Shown here one piece after another: positions 17,708-26,664 of a DNA stretch of 48,884 bases. Origin of the DNA: Novosphingobium album (ex Hu et al. 2023). Its GTDB lineage: Bacteria; Pseudomonadota; Alphaproteobacteria; Sphingomonadales; Sphingomonadaceae. The notes under the pieces were generated by a model that worked only from the letters and a program-made list of their open reading frames with translations, did no database searches and was not told the origin of the DNA. Each line of letters begins with the position of its first letter. The stretch's first letter is position 1. Made by a program: the position numbers and the translations under genes. The stretch is taken from assembly GCF_022832385.1 (NCBI RefSeq), contig NZ_JALHLE010000012.1:1-48884 (forward strand). The letters run 5' to 3'.

Positions 17708-17730
17708 AAGATGTAAATAGAATACATCAT
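17708..17730. promoter_or_regulatory. NsrR-type operator 2
   Basis: AAGATGTAAAT-A-GAATACATCAT: a second 11-1-11 NsrR-like inverted repeat (AGATGTA/TACATCA-type arms), 30 bp before the nsrR start. Spacing of the two centres is 37 bp. Suggests autoregulation plus control of the globin gene. Confidence 0.8.
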
Positions 17731-17759
17731 AAAGCACCGTACCCCGGAAGGACCCTGAC

Positions 17760-18182
17760 TTGCGCCTGACCGCGCACACTGATTACGCCTTGCGTATCCT
17801 GCTCCACGCGGCACTGCTTGCGGACAAGGATGCGACAGCCCTGCTCTCGATCGCAGAGGTGGCAGCAGCCCACGCGATCTCGCGCAACCATGCGATGAAA
17901 GTGGTGAACCTGCTTGCCAACGCAGGCCTGCTCGAAACCGTGCGCGGGCGCGGCGGCGGGTTCCGGCTGGGCCAGCCTGCCGCGGAGATCCGGCTGGGCG
18001 ACGTCGTGCGGCTGACCGAGCCGTGCCTGTCTCCCGCCGACTGCGCCAATTGCCTGCTGCGCCGGACCTGCGGACTGACCGCGATGCTCAACCGGGCGAT
18101 GGGCGCATTTCTGGCCGAGCTCGACTCCCAGACGCTTGCCGACGCGGCGGCGACATCGCGCCTTCCCATGCCGGCGCCCTGA
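17760..18182 (+). CDS. nsrR: Rrf2-family NO-sensing regulator NsrR
   Basis: A 140-aa Rrf2 regulator. The winged-HTH (about 1-75: MRLTAHTDYALRILLHAAL, then ISRNHAMKVVNLLANAGLL, then GRGGGFRLG) is typical of NsrR. Cysteines C89, C95, C98 and C104 (EPCLSPADCANCLLRRTCG) supply the [Fe-S] ligands. NsrR represses NO-detoxification genes until nitric oxide modifies its cluster. The start is TTG, supported by AAGGA seven bases upstream. Two matching operators lie in the divergent promoter shared with the globin gene, which strengthens the call over IscR or other Rrf2 proteins. Confidence 0.9.
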   Translation: MRLTAHTDYALRILLHAALLADKDATALLSIAEVAAAHAISRNHAMKVVNLLANAGLLETVRGRGGGFRLGQPAAEIRLGDVVRLTEPCLSPADCANCLLRRTCGLTAMLNRAMGAFLAELDSQTLADAAATSRLPMPAP

Positions 18183-18247
18183 TTTCTGGCACCCGTCCGG
18201 GAACTTTAGCCCTTCTCCTGCGTTAACCGTACGAGAGGAGAACCATA

Positions 18248-18412
18248 ATGAGCATCGGAGCCGAAATTCCCTTCCGCCGCAGACGCCGTGGGCGGGACGC
18301 GACAGGCTCGCTGATCTTCGATCGCGAGCGCGAAACGCAAGTGCGTGAGCAGGCGGAGTCACGGGACGGCGAGATGCGCATCTGGGAGAACGGGCGCTTC
18401 CGCAAAGCCTGA
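18248..18412 (+). CDS. Small basic/acidic hypothetical protein (54 aa)
   Basis: A short gene with an excellent RBS (GAGAGGAG, seven bases before ATG). It encodes MSIGAEIPFRRRRRGRDATG, a helical charged middle (FDRERETQVREQAESRDGEM) and RIWENGRFRKA. There is no signal peptide or membrane segment. The five-arginine run suggests nucleic-acid or acidic-surface binding, but I recognise no family. It lies 65 bp after nsrR and is followed by a hairpin ending in TTT, so it may be its own transcript or the end of the nsrR unit. Codon use matches real genes here. Confidence 0.55.
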   Translation: MSIGAEIPFRRRRRGRDATGSLIFDRERETQVREQAESRDGEMRIWENGRFRKA

Positions 18413-18428
18413 ACTCACTGCCTCTCGG

Positions 18429-18478
18429 GCGGCGGTACCCCCGCGTAACAAGCTTGCGCACGGGGATGCCGCCGCTTT
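18429..18478 (+). terminator. Probable terminator after the 54-aa gene
   Basis: GCGGCGG (18429-18435) pairs with CCGCCGC (18469-18475), with partly paired CCCC/GGGG inside, followed by TTT. Long imperfect loop, so moderate confidence. Confidence 0.45.
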
Positions 18479-18659
18479 ACGTTTCCACTCTGCAACACAC
18501 CCTTTGCGAAACCGTTTTACAAAGCCTCCGCAGGTGCTTGCAAAGCGCCGGAAACTCGGTTTGAAACGGCCTCCATGACCATTACGGCAGCTCTTTGCGC
18601 CGCGCCTTGTGCCGCGCCCTTCCCCCATTCCGGCTGCCGCACCCCTGGAGACCATAACA

Positions 18660-20816
18660 ATGAATATCCGGCTCATGGCCGCTGCCGCTCCGCTCGCCGT
18701 TGCGGCATCCCTGCTTGGTGCGGGCATCTCCATGCCTGCTGAAGCCAGGACCGCGCAGGCCGCGCCCGCCTATTCCGGCCCCTTCGCGCAGGAAAGCGCG
18801 CTGCCCTTCCACGCGCCCGACTTCAGCAAGATCAAGGACAGCGACTACCAGCCCGCGATCGAGGCCGGGATCGCCGCCAAGCGCGCCGAAATGGAAGCGA
18901 TCGCAAGCAACCCCGCCACGCCGACGTTCGAGAACACCGTCGTCGCCATGGAACGCGCAGGCACTCTGCTGGCACGCGTGACCGGCGTGTTCGACCAGCT
19001 GGTGAGCGCGAACACCAACGAGACGCTCGACGCCATCGACACCGCCATGTCCCCCAGGCGCGAGGCACTGAAGGACGAGATCTACCTCAACGACAAGCTC
19101 TTTGCCCGCGTGAAGGCGGTGCATGACAGCGCCGTGGGCAAGGCGCTGACCGGCGAGGACAAGATGCTGCTCGAGACGACGTATGCGACGTTCGTCCACC
19201 GCGGCGCCGAACTCGACGCCGCGCACAAGGCCGAGCTCAAGGCAATGAACCTGCGCATCGCCGCGCTCGAGACCAGGTTCTCGCAGACGCTGACCGCCGG
19301 CACCGATGCCGCCGCCGTCGTCTTCGACAGCAAGGAGCAACTCGCGGGCCTGTCCGATGCAGACATCGCCACCGCCGCCAAGCGCGCCGCCGACAAGGGG
19401 ATGCCGGGCAAGTACGTGCTGGCACTGGTCAACACCACGCAGCAGCCCGCGCTTGCGCAGCTCACCAACCGCGACAGCCGCAGGAAGCTGTTCGAAGCGA
19501 GCGTCACGCGCTGCACCAGCGGCGAGAACGACACCACCGGCATCGTCAGCGAACTGGCGGTGCTGCGCGCGAAGAAGGCCAGGCTGCTCGGCCTGCCCGA
19601 CTATGCGACGTTCCAGATGTACGACCGCATGGTCAGCAAGCCGGCCAAGGCGGTGGAGTTCATGAAGGGCTTCATCCCCGCGCTCGGCGCCACGCAATCG
19701 CGCGAGGAAGCGATCCTTGCCGATGCCGCCAAGGCCGACGGCGTGACCACGCTGGAGCCGTGGGACTGGGGCTTCTACGCCGAGAAGGTCCGCAAGGCGA
19801 AGTACGATCTCGACGATGCGCAGATCAAGCCCTACTTCAACGTGTGGAACACGCTGGAAAACGGCGTTTTCTATGCCGCCACGCAGACTTACGGCATCAC
19901 GTTCAAGCGCCGCACGGACCTGCCCGTCTATCACCCATCGATGCGCGTCTATGAAGTCTTCGACAAGGACGGCAGCCCGCTCGCGCTGTTCTACTTCGAT
20001 CCCTATGCCCGTCCCAACAAGCAGGGCGGCGCCTGGATGACGAACTTCGTCGAACAGTCCGATCTGCTGGGCGACAAGCCGGTGGTGGTCAACACGCTCA
20101 ACATTACCCCGCCCGCCGAAGGACAGCCGCCGCTGGCGACGTGGGACGATGTGACCACGATGTTCCACGAATTCGGCCACGCGCTGCACGGCATGTTCGC
20201 CAGCCAGAAGTACCCCTCGCTCTCGGGCACGAACACCGCGCGCGACTTCGTGGAGTTCCCCAGCCAGTTCAACGAGAACTTCGCCACGGTCCCGGCGGTG
20301 CTGCAGCACTTCGCGAAAAACGCGGCGGGCGAGACCATCCCCGATGCGCTGATGCAGAAGATCGAGGCCGCCGCGAAGTGGAACCAGGGACTGGACTTCG
20401 GCGAAATCCTCGAAGCCGCCATGCTCGACATGAACTGGCACATGCTCGACGAGCAGCAGGCGGCACAGCGGCCGCTCGCCTTCCAGAGCAAGGCCCTGGC
20501 GGACATGGACGCCGAAGGCCTGCATACCAGCATGGTCCCGCCGCGCTACCTCACGCCCTATTTCCGGCACATCTGGAGCAACGGCTATTCGGCCGGCTAC
20601 CACGCGTACATCTGGACCGAGATGCTGGCGCACGACGGCTGGGACTGGGTTGAAAAGAACGGCGGCATGACCCGCGCCAACGGCGACCACATCCGCGCCA
20701 CCTTCCTCGGCCAGGGCCACAGCCAGGACTATTCGGTGATGTACCGCAACTTCACCGGGCATGACCCCGAGCTGGAACCGATGCTGGAAGCGCGCGGCCT
20801 GACCGGCGGCGAGTAA
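18660..20816 (+). CDS. dcp: Peptidyl-dipeptidase Dcp (M3 metallopeptidase)
   Basis: A 718-aa M3-family zinc peptidase that removes dipeptides from peptide C-termini. The zinc motif HEFGH occupies 503-507, with the third ligand in the following FVEFPSQFNEN region, and the C-terminal HIWSNGYSAGYHAYIWTEM block is typical of Dcp. Residues 1-29 form a signal peptide, so the enzyme is predicted to be periplasmic. ATG 18660 is chosen on the basis of GGAG upstream and a proper signal sequence; the frame is open 17 codons further back. A strong stem-loop follows the stop. Confidence 0.93.
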   Translation: MNIRLMAAAAPLAVAASLLGAGISMPAEARTAQAAPAYSGPFAQESALPFHAPDFSKIKDSDYQPAIEAGIAAKRAEMEAIASNPATPTFENTVVAMERAGTLLARVTGVFDQLVSANTNETLDAIDTAMSPRREALKDEIYLNDKLFARVKAVHDSAVGKALTGEDKMLLETTYATFVHRGAELDAAHKAELKAMNLRIAALETRFSQTLTAGTDAAAVVFDSKEQLAGLSDADIATAAKRAADKGMPGKYVLALVNTTQQPALAQLTNRDSRRKLFEASVTRCTSGENDTTGIVSELAVLRAKKARLLGLPDYATFQMYDRMVSKPAKAVEFMKGFIPALGATQSREEAILADAAKADGVTTLEPWDWGFYAEKVRKAKYDLDDAQIKPYFNVWNTLENGVFYAATQTYGITFKRRTDLPVYHPSMRVYEVFDKDGSPLALFYFDPYARPNKQGGAWMTNFVEQSDLLGDKPVVVNTLNITPPAEGQPPLATWDDVTTMFHEFGHALHGMFASQKYPSLSGTNTARDFVEFPSQFNENFATVPAVLQHFAKNAAGETIPDALMQKIEAAAKWNQGLDFGEILEAAMLDMNWHMLDEQQAAQRPLAFQSKALADMDAEGLHTSMVPPRYLTPYFRHIWSNGYSAGYHAYIWTEMLAHDGWDWVEKNGGMTRANGDHIRATFLGQGHSQDYSVMYRNFTGHDPELEPMLEARGLTGGE

Positions 20817-20824
20817 AGCTGAAG

Positions 20825-20861
20825 GATCCCCTCCCGCTCGCATCAAGGACGGGAGGGGATC
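20825..20861 (+). terminator. Stem-loop terminator after dcp
   Basis: GATCCCCTCCCG (20825-20836) and CGGGAGGGGATC (20850-20861): 12-bp perfect stem with a 13-base loop, 8 bp after the dcp stop. No clear T-run. Confidence 0.6.
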
Positions 20862-20997
20862 TGCCGGTTGCGGCAGACCTCACGACACGCCCCGACAGCC
20901 TCCGCACGGGCAATCGCGTGCGGCCATATTAGCACCGTTCAGCGAAGGAGCTGCCGTTCCGGACGCCGGCATTGCGGACATTGCCGTCCCCGGATTC

Positions 20998-21170
20998 GTC
21001 ATTCCCGCGCAGGCGGGAATCCAGTCAGCGCAGCGGTTCGGTTCTCAAAATAATGGCGAGATCACGCGGCTCAGGTTTCATTCTTCAGTCAGGCGAGAGT
21101 GTAGCCAGCAGGCGCAAACACATCCTTCACGGCAAGGTTCCTGCTGGATTCCCGCCTTCGCGGGAATGAC
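20998..21170. repeat. REPIN-like inverted pair of ATTCCCGC elements, second copy
   Basis: GTCATTCCCGCGCAGGCGGG then AATCCAG (20998-21024) is mirrored by CTGGATTCCCGCCTTCGCGG then GAATGAC (21144-21170), 119 bp apart. Same family as 7713-7799. It fills most of the 460-bp gap after dcp, in which I see no gene. Confidence 0.8.
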
Positions 21171-21276
21171 GAAGGAGAAAAATGTCTGCCTCCCCAACTT
21201 ATTCGCCGAAACGGGCCTTTCCCGATGCGCCGACGTCGCCGACATTCAGCGTGCCCGCTTTAAGCATCCGCTCCGC

Positions 21277-21651
21277 CTAGCGTGACATGAAGCAATCCAC
21301 GGCCTCGCCGCGAATGGGCGATAGGCCAAACCCGGAAGCGGACTTGAATATCAGCGCGAAATCGCCATCAGGATCAGGATCATAAGCGAGGAAGATATCG
21401 TCGTCCTCAGCAACGATAATGACCCGTCTCGGCACCGGCTTGGATATACCTCCAGGAAAGCGCCCGTCACCATCAATCTCAGCGAGGTAAGGCTCGATCA
21501 AAGCCGCTCTCATCTCGTCTAGTTGCTGCGAAAACCATTCGGTGGGGAGTGACTCTCCGAGCTGATCCGGACGCGGGGTAGGCACGACGAAGGTTTCGAT
21601 TTCCGCCACTACCTGTTGCCTGACATCGGCCAGAGAAATGCGTGCTTCCAT
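21277..21651 (-). CDS. Hypothetical acidic protein (124 aa)
   Basis: A cytoplasmic, acidic protein with a helical N-terminus (MEARISLADVRQQVVAEIET) and a beta-rich C-terminus (RRVIIVAEDDDIFLAYDPD, then DFALIFKS) ending in DCFMSR. The C-terminal pattern faintly recalls immunity/SMI1-type or DUF folds, but not enough to assign. No good RBS is visible at ATG 21651; a TTG at 21687 is also open. Codon use looks real and slightly less GC-rich than neighbours. It lies downstream of btuD in the same direction, separated by 126 bp without obvious terminator; a link to B12 uptake is not supported. Confidence 0.5.
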   Translation of the reverse strand: MEARISLADVRQQVVAEIETFVVPTPRPDQLGESLPTEWFSQQLDEMRAALIEPYLAEIDGDGRFPGGISKPVPRRVIIVAEDDDIFLAYDPDPDGDFALIFKSASGFGLSPIRGEAVDCFMSR

Positions 21652-21777
21652 ATTCAGTAATTTTAGTGGAAGGCGCTGCGGTAGCAAGGTACGCTTCTCC
21701 CGACCTTCCCCCCGTCCAATCCCCGCAAGCAGCCTTCCACGGGTGGCCGCTCATTCACAGGCCGGTGCGCAGTTGAA

Positions 21778-22518
21778 CTAACCCACAGACAGCGCCCGTG
21801 CGCCGGGTTCGCCCACCCAGCGCGCCGGGCAGCCCCAGACGCGCGCGACGACATCGGCGCCGAGTGCCAATTCGGGTGCGCCGTCTGCAGCGAGGCGGCC
21901 CCGGTCGAGCACGATGACCCGGTCTGCATGGTTCATCGCCATCGCCAGATCATGCAGCACCAGCACCACGCCCCGGCCCAGCTGCGCCTGTTTGCGGAAA
22001 CAGGCCACCAGTGAGGCGGCATGGGCAAGGTCGAGGCTGGCCAGCGGCTCGTCAGCGAGCAGCCAGCTCGGCCCTGTCGCCAGCACGCGCGCCATCAGCG
22101 AACGCGCACGCTCCCCGCCCGACAGCTGTGAGACACGGCGATGACGGAACGCTTCGAGGTCCATCGCCGCGATCGCATCGTCGATGGCCGCCTGCGCCTC
22201 GCTGCCGGGAACGCCGTGCCAGGGCAGGCGCCCGAGCGAAACGAGCACTTCGACCGAGAGGTCCCACGCCACTTCAGGCATTTGCGGCAGATAGCCGATG
22301 GTCCGCGCGCGCACGTCCGGCCTCAGGCCCGCCATCGGCTGCCCACCCAATGCGACATGCCCGGCATCAGGCGCTAGCAGCCCGGCAAGGCTCGCCAGCA
22401 GTGTCGACTTGCCCGCGCCATTGGGGCCGCAAATTGCGGTAACCTCGCCGAGGTCCAATGTCATCGTAAGGTCCGCGAGACGGCTCTTCACGCCCAGACT
22501 CAGTGTCGCCAGCGTCAT
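21778..22518 (-). CDS. btuD: Cobalamin/Fe-siderophore ABC transporter ATP-binding protein BtuD
   Basis: A 246-aa ABC ATPase that powers vitamin B12 import across the inner membrane. Walker A GPNGAGKST (31-39), Q-loop LPQM (77-80), signature LSGGE (132-136), Walker B LLADEP (153-158), and the switch His in VLVLHDLAMAMNHAD. ATG 22518 overlaps the btuC stop by 4 bp (ATGA), a typical coupled start; upstream codons in the open frame are not coding. Last gene of btuB-btuF-btuC-btuD. The B12 rather than haem/siderophore assignment rests on operon position behind BtuB and the cobalamin riboswitch. Confidence 0.9.
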   Translation of the reverse strand: MTLATLSLGVKSRLADLTMTLDLGEVTAICGPNGAGKSTLLASLAGLLAPDAGHVALGGQPMAGLRPDVRARTIGYLPQMPEVAWDLSVEVLVSLGRLPWHGVPGSEAQAAIDDAIAAMDLEAFRHRRVSQLSGGERARSLMARVLATGPSWLLADEPLASLDLAHAASLVACFRKQAQLGRGVVLVLHDLAMAMNHADRVIVLDRGRLAADGAPELALGADVVARVWGCPARWVGEPGARALSVG

Positions 22519-23480
22519 GCCAGCCCCCTTCGCATGCGCAGGAGCAACGCCAGAAAGAATGGCGCGCCCAGCAAGGACAGCGCGATGCCCAGCCGCAGTT
22601 CCCCTCCGGTGAGCGGCAGTACGCGGCACAGGCAATCGGCCACCAGCAGCAACAGCGCCCCGGCGAGCGCGCTCGGCACGATCAGCGAACTGGGGCGCCG
22701 GTCGGTCAGCGGGCGGACAAGATGCGGCACCATCAGCCCAACGAAGCCGATGATCCCCGCCACCGCCACGCCCGCCCCCACGGTCAGGCCGATCCCGGCG
22801 ATCATCAGCCCCTGCAAGCGTCGCGGATCCACGCCCAGCGACCGCGCAGCCGCCTCACCCAGCGTCAGCGCGTCGAGGCTCCGACCCGCCGCCATCAGCA
22901 CGCCGATGCCTGCCAAGGTGAAGGGCGTGGCCACCCAGACTTCGCGCCAGGACCGGTCGGCCAGCGTGCCCATCAGCCAGGTGACGATCTCGCTCATCGC
23001 GAACGGCGTGGGTGAAAGGCTGATGGCAAGGCTCATCAGGGCTCCGGCGAGGCTGGAGATCATCAGCCCGGCCAGCGTGAACAGCGCGATGCCGCCCTCG
23101 CGCCCGGCGATCAGCGCCAGCAGCGCCATGGCACCGCCAGCGCCGATCAGCGCAAAGACGGGCAGCAGCCACGCGGAAGCGGCATAGCCGGTCCAGAAGC
23201 TGAGCACAGCGCCCAGCGCCGCACCCGGTGCAATGCCGAAAAGGCCCGGATCGGCAAGCGGATTGCGCAGGAACCCCTGCATCGCCGCGCCCGAGGCGCC
23301 CAGCCCGGCGCCGAGCACCAGCGCCAGCGCCGCGCGCGGCAGGCGCAGCTGCATCAGGATCACCGAGGCATTGCGCGTTTCGGGTGCGAAAGGATCGATC
23401 CACACCCGCCCCGCCAGCAGCGAAAGCGGCACGGCCACGACGAGCGCAGCCAGCAGGATCAGGATGAGACGGCGGTTCAT
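22515..23480 (-). CDS. btuC: Cobalamin ABC transporter permease BtuC
   Basis: A 321-aa FecCD/BtuC-type permease with about ten hydrophobic segments spread over the full length. The family motif MQGFLRNPLADPGLFG occurs after the second segment and GFVGLMVPHLVR near the C-terminus, the coupling region for the ATPase. ATG 23480 overlaps the btuF stop by 4 bp and is preceded by GGAGG. It forms the membrane channel that takes B12 from BtuF, with BtuD as ATPase. Confidence 0.92.
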   Translation of the reverse strand: MNRRLILILLAALVVAVPLSLLAGRVWIDPFAPETRNASVILMQLRLPRAALALVLGAGLGASGAAMQGFLRNPLADPGLFGIAPGAALGAVLSFWTGYAASAWLLPVFALIGAGGAMALLALIAGREGGIALFTLAGLMISSLAGALMSLAISLSPTPFAMSEIVTWLMGTLADRSWREVWVATPFTLAGIGVLMAAGRSLDALTLGEAAARSLGVDPRRLQGLMIAGIGLTVGAGVAVAGIIGFVGLMVPHLVRPLTDRRPSSLIVPSALAGALLLLVADCLCRVLPLTGGELRLGIALSLLGAPFFLALLLRMRRGLA

Positions 23481-24328
23481 GAACCCTCCAGTCCCTTGCG
23501 CACTTCGGAGAGCCGCGCCAGCGCGCGCGGGATGGTCGGCCCGCCGCACCAGAGCAAGGCGCTGTTCAGCGGCGCGCGTTCGGTACCCTTGAGCGCCTTC
23601 AGCGCGGGATGCCGCAGCATGCGGTCTTCTTCCGATTGCGGATTGCCGACCGCGAAGATCACTTTCGGCGGATCGGCCAGCACGCGTTCGAGCGGCAGGA
23701 AGTCCGCCTGCGAGAGCCCACGTGCCGCTGCCCCGTTAGTGAAACCGGCGTGTTTGAGCAGGTCGGCGATCAGCGTCCCGTCTCCCGCGACGATGCCGCC
23801 CGATTCCCAGACGAGCGCGGGGACAGGCGCTTGCCCGGCGGGCGCTGCGGCAGCGGAGAGCGCCTGCTGCATGGCGTTCACCAGACCGGACCCGGCGTCG
23901 GGATTGCCCGTCATCCTGGCCAGTTCGCGCACTTGCGCTTCGGACTCGGCGATGTCGGCGGGCATGGCCATGGTCACTACCCGGATGCCGAGATCCTGCA
24001 GCGCCTGCCGGGTCGCCGGAGCGAGGAAGCTGCCGGCCACCACCACGTCCGGTGAAAGCGCCGCGACTTCTTCCACGGAACCCGACACGGCCCGGAAACG
24101 CCGCGCCTTGCCAAGGTCCATCGAACTCGAGGCCGGGTCATGGCTGTAGTGCGAGATGGCCAGAAGCTGCCCCGGCGCGGTCACTTCAGCCAGGATCGCA
24201 TCGGTGCAGGGGTTGAGCGAGACCACGGTCGGGTGCGCGCCTGCAGGAGCGGGCGCCGCCGTCCCGCCGGTATGGGAACCGCCGCAAGCGGCGAGGCCCA
24301 GCGCGGCGAGGATGACGGCGCCGCGCAT
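23477..24328 (-). CDS. btuF: Cobalamin-binding lipoprotein/periplasmic protein BtuF
   Basis: A 283-aa cobalamin-type substrate-binding protein. The signal peptide ends in the lipobox LAAC (C15), so it is probably membrane-anchored rather than freely periplasmic as in E. coli. The class III binding-protein core begins with TVVSLNPCTDAI and contains VEEVAALSPDVVV, the usual BtuF/FecB segment. The start codon lies 2 bp after the btuB stop and the end overlaps btuC, so all four genes are one transcript. Confidence 0.88.
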   Translation of the reverse strand: MRGAVILAALGLAACGGSHTGGTAAPAPAGAHPTVVSLNPCTDAILAEVTAPGQLLAISHYSHDPASSSMDLGKARRFRAVSGSVEEVAALSPDVVVAGSFLAPATRQALQDLGIRVVTMAMPADIAESEAQVRELARMTGNPDAGSGLVNAMQQALSAAAAPAGQAPVPALVWESGGIVAGDGTLIADLLKHAGFTNGAAARGLSQADFLPLERVLADPPKVIFAVGNPQSEEDRMLRHPALKALKGTERAPLNSALLWCGGPTIPRALARLSEVRKGLEGS

Positions 24329-24330
24329 CG

Positions 24331-26148
24331 TCAGATCTTCACCCGGACCCCGGCATAGGCCGAGCGCCCCGGCGTGCCGTAAGTGCGGACGACCTCGTAA
24401 TGCTCATCGAACAGGTTTTCCACGCGGCCATAGACCTCGATGTTGCTCGTCACGGCATAGGACGCACGCGCGCCCACGACGACATGGCCCTCCAGATAGT
24501 ACGTGTTGGCCGTATCATCATAGCGCCCGCCGCCCACGCGCAGGTCGGCGCCGAGCTTCAGGCCCAGAGCCCAGCTCTTGTCGAGGCTGGCGTAGAAGTT
24601 GCTCTTGGGCCGCCGGGCAAGCTGTGCGCCGGTGTCCTCGTTGGTGGCATCGAGATAGGTATAGGCAAGGTTCACATCGAAGCCCTGCCGGTTCGCCACC
24701 TGCATGCCCAGTTCCAGCCCTTGCGCACGGGACCGGCCGACGTTGTAGTAGTTCCAGTTGGCGAAGTCGTAGTCGATCAGGTTCTTCGTCTTGCGGTCAA
24801 AATAGGTCAGCGTGAAGCGGCCGGTGCCTTCGGCAAACGGCTGCTCGATGCCCACGTCCCAGCCCTTCGAGGTTTCGGGATCGAGCGCGCGGTACCCGGC
24901 ATTGGTGTAGAGCTGATAGAGCGACGGCGCCTTGAAGCCCTCACCATAGCTCGCGCGCAGGACCGGCGCTTCGTCGCCCGAGCCGATCACCCAGGCGCCG
25001 TTCGCGGCGAAGGTGGTCTTGTGGCCGAAGTCCGAATTGTCGTCATAGCGCAGGCCACCGTTGAGCGTCAGGCCGGCGAGCGGGCGCAGTGTCAGGTTGC
25101 CGTAGTAGCTGTCGATCGAGGTCGAATCCTTCGAACCGTAATTGTTGTCGAACTTCTGCTTCTCGGTCTCGGCGCCGATCAGGATCGAGGCCATCTCCAC
25201 CGGCGCGAAGGACACCTGCCCTTCGAAGCGCTCGACGCGGCCATTGGTCTCATAGGGGCCCCACATGGCATCGTCCGAAATGCGGTGGGTGTCGGTCAGG
25301 CCATAGCCCACGCGCGCATTGAGGCGGTTGTCGAGGCCTGAATAGCGGAGATTGGCATAACCCAGCGCATCGCGCTTGAGGCCCACGTTCAGCGCATCGG
25401 CGCCGGTGTTGTCGTAATCGTAGTTGGCCTTGGTCCAGTAACCGCCGAGATCGGCAGAAAGGCCCGAAACCAGTGCCACTTCGGCGCGGGCATTGGCGCT
25501 CTTGCTCTCGAAGCCGTCCTTCTCCGCACCGCCAAGGCGCTCGTCGAAGGCCGAGAAGCCGTCGCCCTTCATCCAGTTGCCGCCCAGCGTCAGGCCGACC
25601 GGCCCCAGCTTGCCCATGGCCGAGGCGCTGGCCTGGCGGCGGTTGCGCCAGCCGTATTCGGCCTGCGCGCGGCCGGTCCACTGGTCAGTGGGACGCGCGG
25701 TGATGAAGTTGATGACGCCGCCGATCGCGCGGCTGCCCCACAGCACGCCCGAGGACCCGCGCACCACTTCCACGCGGTCGAACTGGCCGATGGTGAGCGA
25801 ACCGAAATCGAAGCCGCCGCCGACATCGCCCGGATCGTTCACCGGCACGCCGTCGATCAGCACGAGGCTCTGGGCATTGTCGGCGCCGCGGATGAAGACG
25901 CTGGCGGGCTGGCCGAAACCGCCCGACTGCGTGAACGCCACGCCCGGCAGGCGCGCCAGCACGTCGAGCGCGGTGGTGGCCTGCGTGCGCTCGATCTCGT
26001 CGCGGGTAACAACGCTCACCGACTGGCCGACCTGGGTAACCGGGGTGGGCTCGCGGGTGGCGGTGACGACGATGGGATCGTACGCTTCATCCGCCAGTGC
26101 GGGCGTGCTCACGACAAGCGCGGTGCCGAGCAGAAACAGGTATTTCAT
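24331..26148 (-). CDS. btuB: TonB-dependent vitamin B12 receptor BtuB
   Basis: A 605-aa outer-membrane receptor. Signal peptide 1-19 (ALA), TonB-box-like segment YDPIVVTATREPTP (23-36), plug domain with VTRDEIERT and FIRGADNAQSLVLIDGVPVN, then a beta-barrel of about 450 residues ending in AYAGVRVKI with a terminal hydrophobic residue. The length matches BtuB (about 600). GGAGG eight bases before ATG 26148 supports the start. The gene is preceded by a cobalamin riboswitch and heads the btuBFCD operon, making the substrate assignment strong. Confidence 0.95.
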   Translation of the reverse strand: MKYLFLLGTALVVSTPALADEAYDPIVVTATREPTPVTQVGQSVSVVTRDEIERTQATTALDVLARLPGVAFTQSGGFGQPASVFIRGADNAQSLVLIDGVPVNDPGDVGGGFDFGSLTIGQFDRVEVVRGSSGVLWGSRAIGGVINFITARPTDQWTGRAQAEYGWRNRRQASASAMGKLGPVGLTLGGNWMKGDGFSAFDERLGGAEKDGFESKSANARAEVALVSGLSADLGGYWTKANYDYDNTGADALNVGLKRDALGYANLRYSGLDNRLNARVGYGLTDTHRISDDAMWGPYETNGRVERFEGQVSFAPVEMASILIGAETEKQKFDNNYGSKDSTSIDSYYGNLTLRPLAGLTLNGGLRYDDNSDFGHKTTFAANGAWVIGSGDEAPVLRASYGEGFKAPSLYQLYTNAGYRALDPETSKGWDVGIEQPFAEGTGRFTLTYFDRKTKNLIDYDFANWNYYNVGRSRAQGLELGMQVANRQGFDVNLAYTYLDATNEDTGAQLARRPKSNFYASLDKSWALGLKLGADLRVGGGRYDDTANTYYLEGHVVVGARASYAVTSNIEVYGRVENLFDEHYEVVRTYGTPGRSAYAGVRVKI

Positions 26149-26265
26149 AGATAGTCCTCCGAACCTTGAACGTTGATGCCGTTCATGGCGGAGGCGCGCG
26201 CCGATCCTTGCGGCACGCTCTCGCTGCATTCCGGTACACCCCGCCCGGCGCGGAACGACCGTCTC

Positions 26266-26430
26266 GGGCAGGTCTCCTGGCTCCCGGATCACTGTCCAGT
26301 CCCGCCTTCCCAGCCGTCCCGTTTAAGGGTTTGCGGCCAGTGGCATATCGGGCCTGGACTCCCCGGTCACAGTTGCGGGGGCAGCGCCGGAATCGAACCG
26401 GCTTCCCTCTTCGGCCCGGCCCCTCTTGCG
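26266..26430 (-). ncRNA. Cobalamin (AdoCbl) riboswitch
   Basis: On the minus strand, in order: GAAGCCGGTTCGATTCCGGC, the B12-box-like GCTGCCCCCGCAACTGT, GCCACTGG, GGGAAGGCGG and GAGCCAGGAGACCTGCC, all hallmark cobalamin-riboswitch elements. It ends about 120 bp before the btuB start. Binding of adenosylcobalamin is expected to shut down btuBFCD expression. The remaining sequence up to 26664 holds the promoters of btuB and of the divergent hydrolase gene; nothing else was seen there. Confidence 0.95.
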
Positions 26431-26664
26431 AGAAACGCGGACAACCCATGACGTGGGAGCGCCGATAGAGCGGCCATCACGGCTTTGCAAGCACGGCCCG
26501 CAAACAGCCCCCTCAGCCCGGCCAAAGCGATTTCTTAAGCCATTAAGTCTATCTGCTCACCCTGTCCCGCCAAGGGACGGCGCGCAAAGCGCGGATGTGC
26601 CACTGGCAAAGGCCGGTTAGGCCCTTTTCTGCGCCCTTGCACCTGCCGCCGCGAAAGGAACCGA

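Noticed and set aside
18582..20846. Long minus-strand open frame across dcp
   Set aside because: Antisense shadow of the Dcp gene without family similarity or RBS.
26375..26405. tRNA-like T-arm (GGTTCGATTCC flanked by GCCG/CGGC on the minus strand)
   Set aside because: No acceptor stem, anticodon arm or CCA; the segment is part of the cobalamin riboswitch core.
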